Part shown: piece by piece, positions 42,201 to 51,420 of the stretch
Position numbering within the stretch: position 1 is the first letter of the stretch
How the letters are laid out: the number at the start of each line of letters is the position of its first letter
From: CAISCU01 sp051861545
GTDB lineage: Bacteria; Bacteroidota; Bacteroidia; UKL13-3
Direction: 5' to 3'
Length of the DNA stretch: 64,000 nucleotides
NCBI GenBank assembly: GCA_051861545.1
Contig: JBIMKP010000005.1
Location: 1-64,000 of the forward strand
The notes under the pieces: model-generated
Database searches by the model: none
What the model saw: the letters and a program-made list of their open reading frames with translations, nothing else
Told to the model about the DNA's origin: nothing
Program-made: the position numbers and the translations under genes

Positions 42201-42901
42201 CCGATGATAGTTTGGAGAAACTCATTGAATTGATTCTTGAACTTGAAGAGAAAACTGCTGTTTTGAACAGAGAAATTGGAAGAATAGAGGAGGTGTTGAA
42301 GAAGGATGAAGAAAGTAGAGCACAGTCTGAAGCTTTGATGGAAACCATATTGAAGCAAAGAAAAGAACTCGAAAAATGGAAGAATTTAAATGTTTTGATT
42401 GGCTCGGCAGATGGTAAAAAATTTAGTCGTTTTGCGCAAGGATTAACTCTAACACGACTAACAGAATTGGCTAATGTACATTTACAAAAACTAAGCGACA
42501 GATATAGAATAGAGAAGTCGATTGAGAAAGATTTAGAACTACAAATTATAGATGCTTATCAGGCCGATATAGCTAGGTCGATGGCCACCCTTTCTGGTGG
42601 TGAAAGTTTTTTGGTGAGTTTATCATTGGCCTTAGGATTGTCTGAATTAGCTGGAAGAAAAACCAGAATTGATTCTTTGTTTATAGATGAAGGCTTTGGA
42701 ACATTAGATGCAGATACCTTAGATATTGCCATGACAGCCTTGGAGAACCTAAGAGAAAACGGCAAAAGCATTGGAATTATCTCACATGTTGAAGCATTAA
42801 AAGAGCGAATTGGAACACAGATTGTGGTTAGTAAAAAGGAAGCTGGCTCAAGTAAAATTAAAATAATGAGTTTTGGTGAAATGGTAAAAGAATGCAGTTA
42901 G
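39236..42901 (+). CDS. sbcC: Exonuclease subunit SbcC
   Basis: 1221 residues, Rad50-type SMC-like ATPase. Walker A GPTGAGKT is at residues 37-44 and the Q-loop MLSQGDFTRFLKA follows. Two long coiled-coil arms flank the zinc hook KPCPLCGSEEHP with C594 and C597. The signature LSGGESFLVSLSLALGLSE is at ~1119, Walker B SLFIDEGFGTLD at ~1150, and the D-loop follows. It forms the ATP-driven clamp of the SbcCD nuclease. Complete and intact; the length fits the family. Confidence 0.97.
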   Translation: MKILSIHFFNLNSLKGKHLIRFDESPLNESGLFAITGPTGAGKTTILDAITLALYGEVHRHDKGDPNDIMTRHTGESFAEIEFEVNDMAYRCKWSNHRAGRKSDGAIQGAKMELSFLSGDIICAHPLSTVKKKIVEITSLDFSQFLRSVMLSQGDFTRFLKASEKERSELLEKITDSLVYSEISSFVFEQTKNVATELDRLNEKVKDVVLLDEELRIEYQNSLTENKLIESNNKKEKELVQARKNLLEKINGLSDKLSGLEQQELSFVEEYSNYTHMFKELENHKQTLPFNKDLFSLNQLEHQIEIWKQKSLELHNQIPELEAECNNRKEQVDQIRERINQQEIENKKLFEKLKLADEKDVEIKSIQQNKKTVLSEVELLDEQIKKQEKKLNEFQKSKTDCVNELNRLQSFLLENQHLEKLDTQLSDIKILYVKLDEIEKQIHGLNQTKDLILQANPVLENQLKIAETETQKLISNQTEKKKKIEELIGLGLEEKIVELENNLKDLPNLIAVCKDQYRIAIQLQTQRKSLFEKQELLKELMSNDEKAKVDLLLKQENRAELEEHLKTIREAFEMERLIRNFESERVLLEKGKPCPLCGSEEHPFLLHLPFSNEEKWPDKIAQQEQKVKLVLDEEKLLESTLLKVKLELENLLKLIPEIEQNIQANIEMFKQNNSLLPKELNDDNISIIEAIISNKTKQKESFEIELKELQINVKSLQKMKFDLLESDKLIIAQKNQSEQLLREIEINNKNLQNCIDESQLKHEILLGMTKELELIFSSLNYVFNIEKRKEILSLIEADFEHFKTYQKELIIEQQKLDSLEKDILNLLTNSVELKERLNLVNDKLQLIQSNLKQLNEERFALVGDANSEDLRNSTELQWKNLLKTQKEEEEILIQLLEKIKNTQVQLKEAEQLFSENELNYKVKLSELVEHLQTSGISGIEQLQEMILSEEKLKLYQDKADDLAKRKLQLEQSLKECRADLNELFAKKNPDDSLEKLIELILELEEKTAVLNREIGRIEEVLKKDEESRAQSEALMETILKQRKELEKWKNLNVLIGSADGKKFSRFAQGLTLTRLTELANVHLQKLSDRYRIEKSIEKDLELQIIDAYQADIARSMATLSGGESFLVSLSLALGLSELAGRKTRIDSLFIDEGFGTLDADTLDIAMTALENLRENGKSIGIISHVEALKERIGTQIVVSKKEAGSSKIKIMSFGEMVKECS

Positions 42902-43062
42902 GGCCTGCTGAATATGTTTATTTCTTAGGGCTTTGATTTTTTAGTAAACAAACTTGTAGTTTTTGTGTTATACGGCAGTAAAGATTATCGCGAAAGCCAA
43001 CAGTAAAAATATGGTAAAAGAGCATATTGTCTGTAGGCTTCCATTATATTCGCGCCCTGAAA

Positions 43063-43374
43063 ATGAAGACAAAAGGACTATTTCTGTTTATGCTTTTGAG
43101 TTGTATCGCCTTTGGTGCGTTCTCAACTGTTTCATTCTCAAACCTAGAGAAAAACATTAACAATGCATCTATGCAAATAGAGGCGAGTAGCGATTTTTCT
43201 GACAATGAGCAATTCATTTTTAATGCTGAACTTGAAGAAGATGATGATGCAAATGACAGTTTCATTCAATTAAGGGTGATTCTTTTTACTTTTGATTATC
43301 TTAATGATTTTGCATTAAATCAGGCTCTTATTTCCTGTCCTAAGGAATTTCTGAAGCCTCCGCGTTTATTCTAG
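43063..43374 (+). CDS. Small exported protein upstream of the RND efflux operon
   Basis: 103 residues from the ATG at 43063 (MKTKGLFLFMLLSCIAFGAF, signal peptide); the frame begins earlier at 43027 without a signal. The mature part is acidic (LEEDDDANDSF), then hydrophobic, and ends SCPKEFLKPPRLF. A small protein with the same plan and a PPR end precedes the copper/cytochrome module (30027). It lies 164 nt before the adaptor gene, and TATATTCG at about 43047 may be its -7 box. Possibly a periplasmic sensor or accessory of the pump. No known family. Confidence 0.55.
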   Translation: MKTKGLFLFMLLSCIAFGAFSTVSFSNLEKNINNASMQIEASSDFSDNEQFIFNAELEEDDDANDSFIQLRVILFTFDYLNDFALNQALISCPKEFLKPPRLF

Positions 43375-43538
43375 ACCCACTTTAAACTCTTCGGATTTTA
43401 GTATTTAACTTTAAGTATACGTTAGCATTTCTAACGCATGCTTTGAGCCTTTTTTGTGCACTTTTCATTGAATTAATTCTATTGATTAAGCCTATGCACA
43501 ACATTAAACCAATACCAAATTTATTTAAATAAAAAAAA

Positions 43539-44651
43539 ATGACAAAAACATTCATTGTCACCATTGTAGCATTAAGCCTCATTGCCTGTTCATCAGAGCA
43601 AAAAAAGAACGAAACAAAAGAAGTATTTAGTACAACAAGTCCTATTGTTATCGATACCAGTTATGTAATAGAATATGCAGCAGACATTCACTCTGTACAA
43701 AACGTTGAAATTCGTACGAAAGTAAAAGGTCATTTAGAAAATATTTATGTTGATGAAGGTGCTGCTGTAAAAGCGGGTCAACTGCTTTTTAGCATCAATA
43801 AAGATGCATTTAAGTTAGAATTACTTAAAGCAAAAGCCAATTTAAAGTCTGCAATTGCTCAATTAAAAATAGAGCAGTTGGGACTAGAAAACGTAAAAAA
43901 ATTGTATGAGAAAAATATAGTATCAAAAACAGAATTTGATAAAGCAGCGGCATTATTGGAGGCCGCTAATGCAAGAATTGAAGAAGCAAAATCTGAAGAA
44001 CAAGTTGCAGAACTTCATTTGACTTATGCCGAAATTAGGGCTCCATTTGATGGTATTATCGACAGAATTCCTTATAAAAAAGGGAGTATGATTGATGAAG
44101 GTTCTTTATTAACAACTATCTCAAACAACAAAGAAGTATTTGCATATTTTAATGTTTCAGAGAAGGAATATTTGAATATAAGACACCAAAAGGCATCGAT
44201 AGATAAAAATAAAATCACCTTATTGTTGGCTAATAATCAACCTCATTTATACAAAGGTAATATAGAAACAATTGATGGTGAGTTTGATAAAAACACAGGT
44301 AATATTGCTTTTAGGGCCAAGTTTGCCAATCCTGAAATTCTACTAAGACATGGTTCAAGCGGGAAAGTTCAAATTATTAATGAGCTAGAAAATGCCATGA
44401 TTATTCCTCAAAAATCAACATTTGAAATACAAGATAAGTACTACGTATATATTTTAGATTCTAATAATAAAGTAAAAGCAAAAAACATTGTGGTTAAACA
44501 AAGTTTACCGCATTTATATGTGATAGATAATAACTTATCTATTCAAGAAAAAGTTGTTTTTGAAGGCATACAAAATGTAAAAGATGGTGATGAGATTAAA
44601 GGTGAATTTATTTCAATGAAACAAATTATTTCAAACTTTAACTCGAAATAA
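43539..44651 (+). CDS. RND efflux periplasmic adaptor (AcrA/MexA type)
   Basis: 370 residues with a lipobox (LIACSSEQ). It has an N-terminal biotinyl-lipoyl region (VKGHLENIYVDEGAAVKAGQ), a coiled-coil hairpin (residues ~95-170: LKSAIAQLKIEQLGLENVKK) and the C-terminal lipoyl/beta-barrel part with IRAPFDGIIDRIPYKKGSMI and ISNNKEVFAYFNVSEKEYL. It links the inner-membrane pump to the outer-membrane channel. The RND pump gene follows 3 nt later. Confidence 0.92.
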   Translation: MTKTFIVTIVALSLIACSSEQKKNETKEVFSTTSPIVIDTSYVIEYAADIHSVQNVEIRTKVKGHLENIYVDEGAAVKAGQLLFSINKDAFKLELLKAKANLKSAIAQLKIEQLGLENVKKLYEKNIVSKTEFDKAAALLEAANARIEEAKSEEQVAELHLTYAEIRAPFDGIIDRIPYKKGSMIDEGSLLTTISNNKEVFAYFNVSEKEYLNIRHQKASIDKNKITLLLANNQPHLYKGNIETIDGEFDKNTGNIAFRAKFANPEILLRHGSSGKVQIINELENAMIIPQKSTFEIQDKYYVYILDSNNKVKAKNIVVKQSLPHLYVIDNNLSIQEKVVFEGIQNVKDGDEIKGEFISMKQIISNFNSK

Positions 44652-44654
44652 ATC

Positions 44655-47600
44655 ATGCTGAATCAATTTATTCAAAGACCCGTTTTATCAATAGTAATTT
44701 CGCTTTTGATTACTATTTTGGGTGGTTTGGCTATTACCCAATTACCCATGACCCAATTTCCGGATATTGCTCCTCCAGAGGTTACTGTTACTACCAAATA
44801 TACTGGTGCTAATGCTGAATCTTGCATTAAAGCTGTGGTTACTCCGTTAGAAAGAGCCATTAATGGTGTACCAGGTATGGCTTATATGTCATCGGTATCT
44901 GGAAATGATGGAACCAGTGTTATTAATATTGTTTTTAAAGCAGGTACTGACCCTGAGATTGCTGCGGTGAATGTTCAGAATAGAGCAGCTTCTGTTTTAG
45001 ATGAAATGCCAGAAGAGGTTATAAAATCTGGAGTAATTGTAGAGAAGGTTCAAAATAGTATGCTTTTGTATTTAAACCTTCTTAGTACAGATAAAAACTT
45101 GGATGAAAAGTTTTTATACAACTATACTGATATTAATATTTTACCAGAACTTAAGCGTATAGAAGGTGTTGGTTTTGCCGATATTATGGGTCAAAGGGAA
45201 TATGCCATGAGGGTTTGGTTGAATCCTATTAAAATGAATACCTACGATATATCTGCTGAAGATGTGGTTCAAAGTTTAAAAGAACAGAATGTTGAAGCTG
45301 CTCCAGGTAAGGTAGGTGAGAGTTCGGGCAAGAAAGAACAGTCATTACAATATGTAATTAAGTATTCAGGTAAATACAATACAAAAGAACAATATGAAAA
45401 TGTGGTCATAAAGAGAAATTCAGATGGCCAAATACTTCACCTAAAAGATATTGCTGAAATTGAATTTGGTTCTTTGGATTATGATGTGCTTTCGAAGGAA
45501 AATGGAAATCCATCGGCAGCAATTGTATTAAAACAAAGACCTGGTAGTAACGCAAGTGATGTAATTAAAAACATCAAAAATAAAATGGATGAATTGCAGA
45601 AGGGATTCCCTGCTGGTGTAACTTATACAACTAGTTATGATGTATCCAATTTCTTAGATGCTTCAATTCATGAAGTACTAAAGACCTTATTGGAGGCATT
45701 CTTTTTGGTGGCTTTAATTGTATTTATCTTTCTTGGTGATTTTCGTTCTACCTTAATCCCGGCCATTGCAGTTCCTGTTTCATTAATTGGAACTTTTTTC
45801 TTCATGCAATTGTTCGGTTTCTCTATCAATCTTATAACTCTTTTTGCTTTGGTTTTAGCAATTGGAATTGTAGTGGATAATGCCATAGTAGTGGTAGAAG
45901 CGGTTCATGCCAAAATGGAGGAACATCATTTAGAAGCAAAAGAAGCAACCGAGTTGGCAATGAAGGAAATTGGAGGAGCAATTGTTGCTATTACATTGGT
46001 AATGTCGGCGGTGTTTATTCCTGTAGCTTTTATGAGCGGGCCAGTTGGTATTTTTTACCGACAATTTTCAGTAACACTAGCTATATCTATTGTATTATCT
46101 GGTATTAGCGCCTTAACTTTAACACCAGCCCTTTGTGCTATGTTGTTAAAGAACACTCATGGTAAACCCAAAAAGAAAAATCTATTAAATAGTTTCTTAA
46201 ATGGCTTCAATAACAATTACAATAAGCTTGAAAAAAAGTATCAAGATGTTCTGACTAAAATTGTAAACCGAAGAGTAGTTACTACTTTATCATTGTTATT
46301 ATTCTGTTTATTTACTTGGGGTATAGTAGGATTTTTACCTTCAGGTTTTATTCCAAATGAAGACCAAGGTACTATTTATACAAGTGTTACAACTCCTTCT
46401 GGAGCAACATTAGAACGAACTGAGGAGGTTCTAAATGAAATACAAACTGTTGCATCAGGAATAAGTGAAATTGAATCTGTTTCTAGTTTAGTTGGTTACA
46501 ATTTTATTACCGATGGAACTGGTGCATCATATGGTATGAAATTAATGAGTTTGAAGAACTGGAATGACCGTGATAAAACCGACCAAGAAATCATAAGAAT
46601 CTTAAAAGAAAAAACAGCTCATATAAAGGATGCAAAAATCGAGTTTTTTACACCGCCTCCAGTTCCTGGTTACGGAAATTCAAGTGGTTTTGAATTAAGA
46701 ATTTTAGATAAAACAGGTAAAGGCGATTTAAAAACAATGGAAGAAATTGCGAATAATTTTTCTGCTGAACTAAATAAACGTGCAGAAATAAAAAATGCGT
46801 TTTCATCTTTTGATGCTAGTTTCCCTCAGTATTTAATCAATATTGATAATACGAAGGCTGCACAAAAAGGAGTTGTTATAAGAGATGCATTAAGCACATT
46901 ACAAACCTTTTTAGGTAGTGATTATGCAACAAACTTTATCAAGTTTGGACAAATGTATAAGGTAATGGTTCAAGCAGCACCTGAGTATAGAGCTAAGCCT
47001 GAGGATTTATTAAAATTAACTGTTAAAAATCGTGATGGAAACATGGTAGCCATTTCTTCCTTTTTGAATATTCAAAAGGTATATGGTCCAGAACAAATTA
47101 CAAGATATAATATGTATCCATCGGCAATGGTTAATGGAGAACCACAAACAGGTTTTAGTAGTGGACAAGCTATTGATGCCATTAAACAAACAGCCAATGA
47201 AAAATTACCAAAAGGTTATGGTTTCGACTGGGCTGGTTCATCTAAAGAGCAAGCAAATGCAGGTAATGATGCCATTTATATTTTTCTTATTTGTTTATTA
47301 TTTGTATACCTAATTTTGGCAGCTCAATACGAAAGTTTCGTCTTACCATTACCGATTATTCTTTCATTACCTCCTGGTATTTTTGGAGCATTTTTTCTAT
47401 TGTCTGTATTAGGATTAGAGAACAATATCTACGCTCAAGTAGCAATGGTTATGTTAATTGGACTTTTAGGTAAAAATGCAGTGCTTATAGTAGAGTTTGC
47501 TGTTCAAAAGAATAGAGAGGGTTATACGCCGTATAAAGCAGCCATTGAAGGAGCTAAACTTAGACTAAGGCCAATCTTAATGACCTCATTTGCATTTATT

Positions 47601-47825
47601 GCAGGCTTACTTCCATTGCTTTTTGCTAGTGGTGCTGGTGCTATTGGTAACAAAACAATTGGAGCTGCATCTGCTGGGGGAATGCTCTTCGGAACCATAT
47701 TTGGTGTGCTCATTATCCCTGGTTTGTATTTTATGTTTGAAACAATTTCAACACATTTTGTGCATCCCAATAAAATAGAAAGTAATCCTTTAACAGAAGA
47801 AATAAATCAACATGACAACAAATAA
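44655..47825 (+). CDS. RND multidrug efflux permease (HAE1/AcrB type)
   Basis: 1056 residues, full-length RND protein. Signature segments: FIQRPVLSIVISLLITILGG at the start, TKYTGANAESCIKAVVTPLE, the helix-4 proton-relay region VLAIGIVVDNAIVVVEAVHA with two acidic residues, SLPPGIFGAFFLLSVLGLEN, and LIGLLGKNAVLIVEFAVQKN, typical of HAE1 pumps. There is no heavy-metal (HME) motif, so it likely exports drugs, dyes or bile-type compounds. It overlaps the channel gene by 14 nt. Confidence 0.95.
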   Translation: MLNQFIQRPVLSIVISLLITILGGLAITQLPMTQFPDIAPPEVTVTTKYTGANAESCIKAVVTPLERAINGVPGMAYMSSVSGNDGTSVINIVFKAGTDPEIAAVNVQNRAASVLDEMPEEVIKSGVIVEKVQNSMLLYLNLLSTDKNLDEKFLYNYTDINILPELKRIEGVGFADIMGQREYAMRVWLNPIKMNTYDISAEDVVQSLKEQNVEAAPGKVGESSGKKEQSLQYVIKYSGKYNTKEQYENVVIKRNSDGQILHLKDIAEIEFGSLDYDVLSKENGNPSAAIVLKQRPGSNASDVIKNIKNKMDELQKGFPAGVTYTTSYDVSNFLDASIHEVLKTLLEAFFLVALIVFIFLGDFRSTLIPAIAVPVSLIGTFFFMQLFGFSINLITLFALVLAIGIVVDNAIVVVEAVHAKMEEHHLEAKEATELAMKEIGGAIVAITLVMSAVFIPVAFMSGPVGIFYRQFSVTLAISIVLSGISALTLTPALCAMLLKNTHGKPKKKNLLNSFLNGFNNNYNKLEKKYQDVLTKIVNRRVVTTLSLLLFCLFTWGIVGFLPSGFIPNEDQGTIYTSVTTPSGATLERTEEVLNEIQTVASGISEIESVSSLVGYNFITDGTGASYGMKLMSLKNWNDRDKTDQEIIRILKEKTAHIKDAKIEFFTPPPVPGYGNSSGFELRILDKTGKGDLKTMEEIANNFSAELNKRAEIKNAFSSFDASFPQYLINIDNTKAAQKGVVIRDALSTLQTFLGSDYATNFIKFGQMYKVMVQAAPEYRAKPEDLLKLTVKNRDGNMVAISSFLNIQKVYGPEQITRYNMYPSAMVNGEPQTGFSSGQAIDAIKQTANEKLPKGYGFDWAGSSKEQANAGNDAIYIFLICLLFVYLILAAQYESFVLPLPIILSLPPGIFGAFFLLSVLGLENNIYAQVAMVMLIGLLGKNAVLIVEFAVQKNREGYTPYKAAIEGAKLRLRPILMTSFAFIAGLLPLLFASGAGAIGNKTIGAASAGGMLFGTIFGVLIIPGLYFMFETISTHFVHPNKIESNPLTEEINQHDNK

Positions 47826-49245
47826 TAAGATCATTTACATTTTTCTTTTTTTGGTAAGCATCTTTTATGTTGGATGTAAAACTCCTGAAAGTAATTTATT
47901 GAGTACTAAAAAAATATTGCCCGAAACGTATCCACTTTATGTAGATAGCACAACTACTGCTGATATAAATTGGAGAGAGTTTTTTACTGATTCAAACCTT
48001 GTTTCACTTATAGATACAGCATTAAAAAACAACTATGATGTATTAATGACTTTGCAGAAAATTGAAGTCGCTAGAAACGATTTAAGGTTAAGTAAAGGAG
48101 CAATGCTACCAAGTGTTAATACAAACCTTGCAACGTTGCAAAGAAGGTTTGGTTATTATACCATGGATGATGCAGGTAATCGTGTTACTGAAATCACTCC
48201 AGGACAATTAATACCAACTCATTTACCTGATTATTTTGTTGGACTTCAAGCCAATTGGGAAATTGATATTTGGGGTAAACTACGTAATAAAAAGAAGGCT
48301 GCTTTTTTAAGGTATTTGGGAAGTAAAGAAGCTGTTAACTTAGTGAAAACTAATTTAATTGCTGAAATAGCAAATGCCTATTATGAACTTCTTGCTTTAG
48401 ATGTAGAACTTGATATTATTGATGAAACAATTAGAATTCAAATGGATATGCTTGAAATATTTGAAGTTCAAAAGCAATCCGGAGTTACCAATGAACTAGC
48501 GATAAAACAGTTTCAAGCACAGGTATTAAATAGCAAAAATTTGAAGTTTGAATTGTTGCAGAAAATTAATGAAAACAACAATAAAATAAGTTTTTTGCTA
48601 GGTCAGTATTCACAACCAATTATTCGAAACAAGACAAATTTTAATATACAAAATCCCATGCTTATTAAAGCTGGTATTCCATCTCAATTGCTTCGAAATA
48701 GGCCGGATATTAGACAAACTGAATTCGATTTAATGGCTTCTAAACTGAATGTTAAAGCAGCAAAAGCTGCATTTTATCCCTCATTTATTATCACGGGGAA
48801 TGTCGGTTTTCAGGCCTTTAATACATCCTACTTATTCGTTTCTCCTCAATCGTTGGCATATAATGTATTGGGTAATTTAACTGCACCTTTTATCAATAGA
48901 AGTGGTATAAAAGCGCAATTTAATACAGCAAAAGCCAATCAAATTGAAGCCATGTATAAGTATCAAAAAACCATATTGAATGCTTATGTAGAAGTATCGA
49001 ATGAAATATCTAATATAAAGAATTTAGAAAACATGTATAAGCTAAAATCGGAAGAAGTTTCTACATTGGAAAACTCTATAAGTATTGCAACTGATTTGTT
49101 TAAATCGGGACGTGCTAGCTATTTTGAGGTTCTCATGACGCAACGTTCTGCTCTTGAATCAAAGTTAGATTTGGTAACTGCAAAAAAACGCCAGTACAAT
49201 GCATCTGTTAATATCTACAAGGCTTTAGGAGGAGGTTGGAAGTAA
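47812..49245 (+). CDS. Outer-membrane efflux channel lipoprotein (OprM/NodT type)
   Basis: 477 residues with a lipobox (VSIFYVGCKTPES). Two repeats of the TolC-like channel are visible (LIDTALKNNYDVLMTLQKIE ... LLRNRPDIRQTEFDLMASKL, the canonical R-P-D-I). It completes the tripartite pump by opening the outer membrane. Overlaps the permease gene by 14 nt and is followed by a terminator at 49371. Confidence 0.93.
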   Translation: MTTNNKIIYIFLFLVSIFYVGCKTPESNLLSTKKILPETYPLYVDSTTTADINWREFFTDSNLVSLIDTALKNNYDVLMTLQKIEVARNDLRLSKGAMLPSVNTNLATLQRRFGYYTMDDAGNRVTEITPGQLIPTHLPDYFVGLQANWEIDIWGKLRNKKKAAFLRYLGSKEAVNLVKTNLIAEIANAYYELLALDVELDIIDETIRIQMDMLEIFEVQKQSGVTNELAIKQFQAQVLNSKNLKFELLQKINENNNKISFLLGQYSQPIIRNKTNFNIQNPMLIKAGIPSQLLRNRPDIRQTEFDLMASKLNVKAAKAAFYPSFIITGNVGFQAFNTSYLFVSPQSLAYNVLGNLTAPFINRSGIKAQFNTAKANQIEAMYKYQKTILNAYVEVSNEISNIKNLENMYKLKSEEVSTLENSISIATDLFKSGRASYFEVLMTQRSALESKLDLVTAKKRQYNASVNIYKALGGGWK

Positions 49246-49619
49246 GTTAAGGTGGTAAATAATTTTTGTCTTTAGTAATTTTAAATGATATGAGGCTATC
49301 TCAAAAGTAAAAATAAACGAGTTTAGAATCGCTTATTTGAAAATTTCTCAGATACCTATTCAAATAAAAAGGAGGCTGTTTCATCTTTTGAGACAGCCTC
49401 TTTTTTATATTCAATTTTAAATATAAATAGCGATTTTATAGGATGGAAAACTTTTAGTTTTTTCAGAATTTCGTTGTTGATTCGGAGAAGAATTTCATTT
49501 TATTAACTATACAAAATCCCACATAGTAATAATTAAAAATTAGTGTTCGACAGGTTTATTAAGTTATTTAGTTTTGTGAGGTATATTAACAGTATAATTA
49601 CGAATAAATTTTTGGTTTA
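49246..49619. other. Intergenic region after the efflux operon
   Basis: 374 bp. It holds the terminator at 49371-49406. The remainder is AT-rich sequence that must include the promoter of the archaemetzincin gene at 49620; no clear TAnnTTTG box was found. Confidence 0.5.
49371..49406 (+). terminator. Terminator of the efflux operon
   Basis: GAGGCTGTTTC (49372-49382) pairs with GAGACAGCCTC (49390-49400) with one G-U pair, followed by TTTTTT. Confidence 0.85.
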
Positions 49620-50249
49620 ATGAAATGGATTATTCTCTTTTTGGTTTTGCTGAATATTTATTCTTGCGATCAATTTGCTAAAAATGTTGACCTTAACAAT
49701 CAAAAATATATTGACAATGAGTCCTCAAAAAGTATAATTATCCAACCATTAGGTACTATTCCTATAGCGTATATTTCTTATATTCAAAATGAATTGAATA
49801 GATTGAATAAAAATGTTGTAGTGAAGAATTCGATTCCACTTCCAACTTCATGTTTCTATAAAACTAGAAATCGTTATAGAGCTGATTCTTTAATAAAATT
49901 TCTTCAAAAAAGAGCTACAAAAGACCAAATTATTGTAGGAATTACAATTAAAGATATCAGCCATACAAAAGGAAAAATTGATGATTACGGTATCATGGGA
50001 CTTGGTTTTGTAAATGGAAATTCATGCATTGCTTCTTCTTTTAGATTATCATCCAATAACAGAATGGAACAACTGCTTAAATTGGTTTTACATGAAATAG
50101 GACATACCGAAGGTTTGCGTCATTGTGAACTTCGGACTTGTTTCATGCATGATTGTGGTGGTAAAAACCATTGGGATGAAGTAACTGGATTTTGTAAAAA
50201 TTGCAAAAGGGTTCTTACAAAGAAAGCCTGGAGTTTTAGTAACAATTAA
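49620..50249 (+). CDS. Secreted archaemetzincin-like zinc protease (M54)
   Basis: 209 residues with a lipoprotein-type start (MKWIILFLVLLNIYSCDQ). The archaemetzincin signature is present: HEIGHTEGLRHCELRTCFM, then FCKNCKR, giving HExxHxxGxxxC-x4-C-x-M-x15-C-x-x-C (the usual spacing before the last CxxC is 17). The three histidines bind the catalytic zinc and the four cysteines a structural zinc. M54 members are generally small cytoplasmic aminopeptidase-like enzymes; a lipid-anchored exported version is less usual. It converges with the PAP2 phosphatase gene, 8 nt between the stops. Confidence 0.88.
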   Translation: MKWIILFLVLLNIYSCDQFAKNVDLNNQKYIDNESSKSIIIQPLGTIPIAYISYIQNELNRLNKNVVVKNSIPLPTSCFYKTRNRYRADSLIKFLQKRATKDQIIVGITIKDISHTKGKIDDYGIMGLGFVNGNSCIASSFRLSSNNRMEQLLKLVLHEIGHTEGLRHCELRTCFMHDCGGKNHWDEVTGFCKNCKRVLTKKAWSFSNN

Positions 50250-50257
50250 ATTGTTTC

Positions 50258-50884
50258 TTAAAAGGAAGGGGTGATGGTTTTTTTCTTTTTGGGTCTTTCA
50301 AAAAACTTCTTATTCAAATAATAACATGCCCATGCTGAGCCAGCACCAACAACAGCACCAGCTAAAACATCAGTTGGATAATGCACACCAATATGCATAC
50401 GTGAATATGCCACAGAACTAGCCCAAGTATACGCTGGAACTATAACATACCACTTCGGATAAAGTATACTTAATGATGTGGCAGTAGAAAATGAAGAGGA
50501 GGTATGATTGGATGGAAATGAATAACCACTTTCTGTTGGTCCATATAATTCTATCTCAGAATACACGAGATATGGCCTTTGTCTTTTTACTAATTCTTTG
50601 ATTACATAACCACCTCCAACTGCAACTACAAAACTAGTTCCTGTAATCAGTGCATTTCTTTTTAAGGTTTTATCTTTTTGTAAACTACCTTTTATATACA
50701 TGAAGGCGGGAATTCCAAAACAAAGTGGGGCAACCGATTCACTTATTAAAATTGCTGTTCCATCTAGGTTTTTATTTCTGTTGATATTGATATGTTTTAA
50801 TAGATTGATATCTGCATTTTGAGAAAATACCATCTGTGAAAAGAGTAAAAATATAAAAACAGAAAGCCGATTGATATGAAACAA
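50258..50884 (-). CDS. PAP2-family phosphatase
   Basis: 208 residues: signal peptide (RLSVFIFLLFSQMVFSQ) and the three-part phosphatidic acid phosphatase type 2 motif: K-R-Q-R-P-Y (motif 1), GYSFPSNHTSSSFS (motif 2, S-x-H) and SYSRMHIGVHYPTDVLAG (motif 3, R-x5-H-x3-D). It dephosphorylates a lipid or nucleotide phosphate at the outer face, perhaps undecaprenyl pyrophosphate recycling or lipid A. Its start lies next to the REP array. Confidence 0.9.
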   Translation of the reverse strand: MFHINRLSVFIFLLFSQMVFSQNADINLLKHININRNKNLDGTAILISESVAPLCFGIPAFMYIKGSLQKDKTLKRNALITGTSFVVAVGGGYVIKELVKRQRPYLVYSEIELYGPTESGYSFPSNHTSSSFSTATSLSILYPKWYVIVPAYTWASSVAYSRMHIGVHYPTDVLAGAVVGAGSAWACYYLNKKFFERPKKKKTITPSF

Positions 50885-50948
50885 TTTTAGAAATATTAGG
50901 GTTCAAATATGGAATCATATTTACGATAAAAAAAATTGTATTTATCGT

Positions 50949-51420
50949 AGGGATGGCCAGCCGGCCATCCCCATGACGATGATTCGGCCATCCCCATGAC
51001 GATCCCGCCATCCCCATGACGATCCCGCCATCCCCATGACGATCCCGCCATCCCCATGACGATTCGGTCGTCCCCATGACGATTCGGTCATCCCAATGAC
51101 GATGATCCGGCCATCCCCATGACGATCCCGCCATCCCCATGACGATTCGGTCGTCCCCATGACGATTCGGTCATCCCAATGACGATTATAATGTGATAGG
51201 ATTGCCGTTCGATATTGTAGGGATGGCCAGCCGGCCATCCCCATGACGATGATCCGGCCATCCCCATGACGATCCGGCCATCCCAATTACCGTTCGGCCA
51301 TCCCAATGATGATTATGATGGGATTACCGTTCGATATTGTAGGGATGGCCAGCCGGCCATCCTAATGATATTACGGGGATTACCGTTCGATATTGCGGGG
51401 ATGGCCGGCCGGCCATCCCT
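50949..51420. repeat. GC-rich REP array with 20-bp tandem units and four palindromes
   Basis: Four near-identical palindromes GGGATGGCC-(A/G)GCC-GGCCATCC sit at 50950-50971, 51220-51241, 51342-51362 and 51398-51419. Between the first two lies a run (~50969-51187) of about a dozen 20-bp units of the type CATGACGAT(C/T)C(C/G)G(C/T)CATCCC, with one block of several units duplicated. The three later palindromes share the leader ACCGTTCGATATTG or close variants. The base composition is strongly GC-rich against an AT-rich background. The last palindrome abuts the stop codon of the RAYT gene. These are REP elements linked to the adjacent transposase. Confidence 0.85.

Noticed and set aside
43430..43460. 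Small inverted repeat GTTAG...CTAAC before the efflux adaptor gene as a TetR operator
   Set aside because: The arms are only 5-6 bp and no TetR gene lies near; too weak to call.
50969..51187. Possible CRISPR array (regular ~20-bp repeats)
   Set aside because: The units are contiguous without unique spacers, are parts of REP palindromes, and there is no cas gene nearby.
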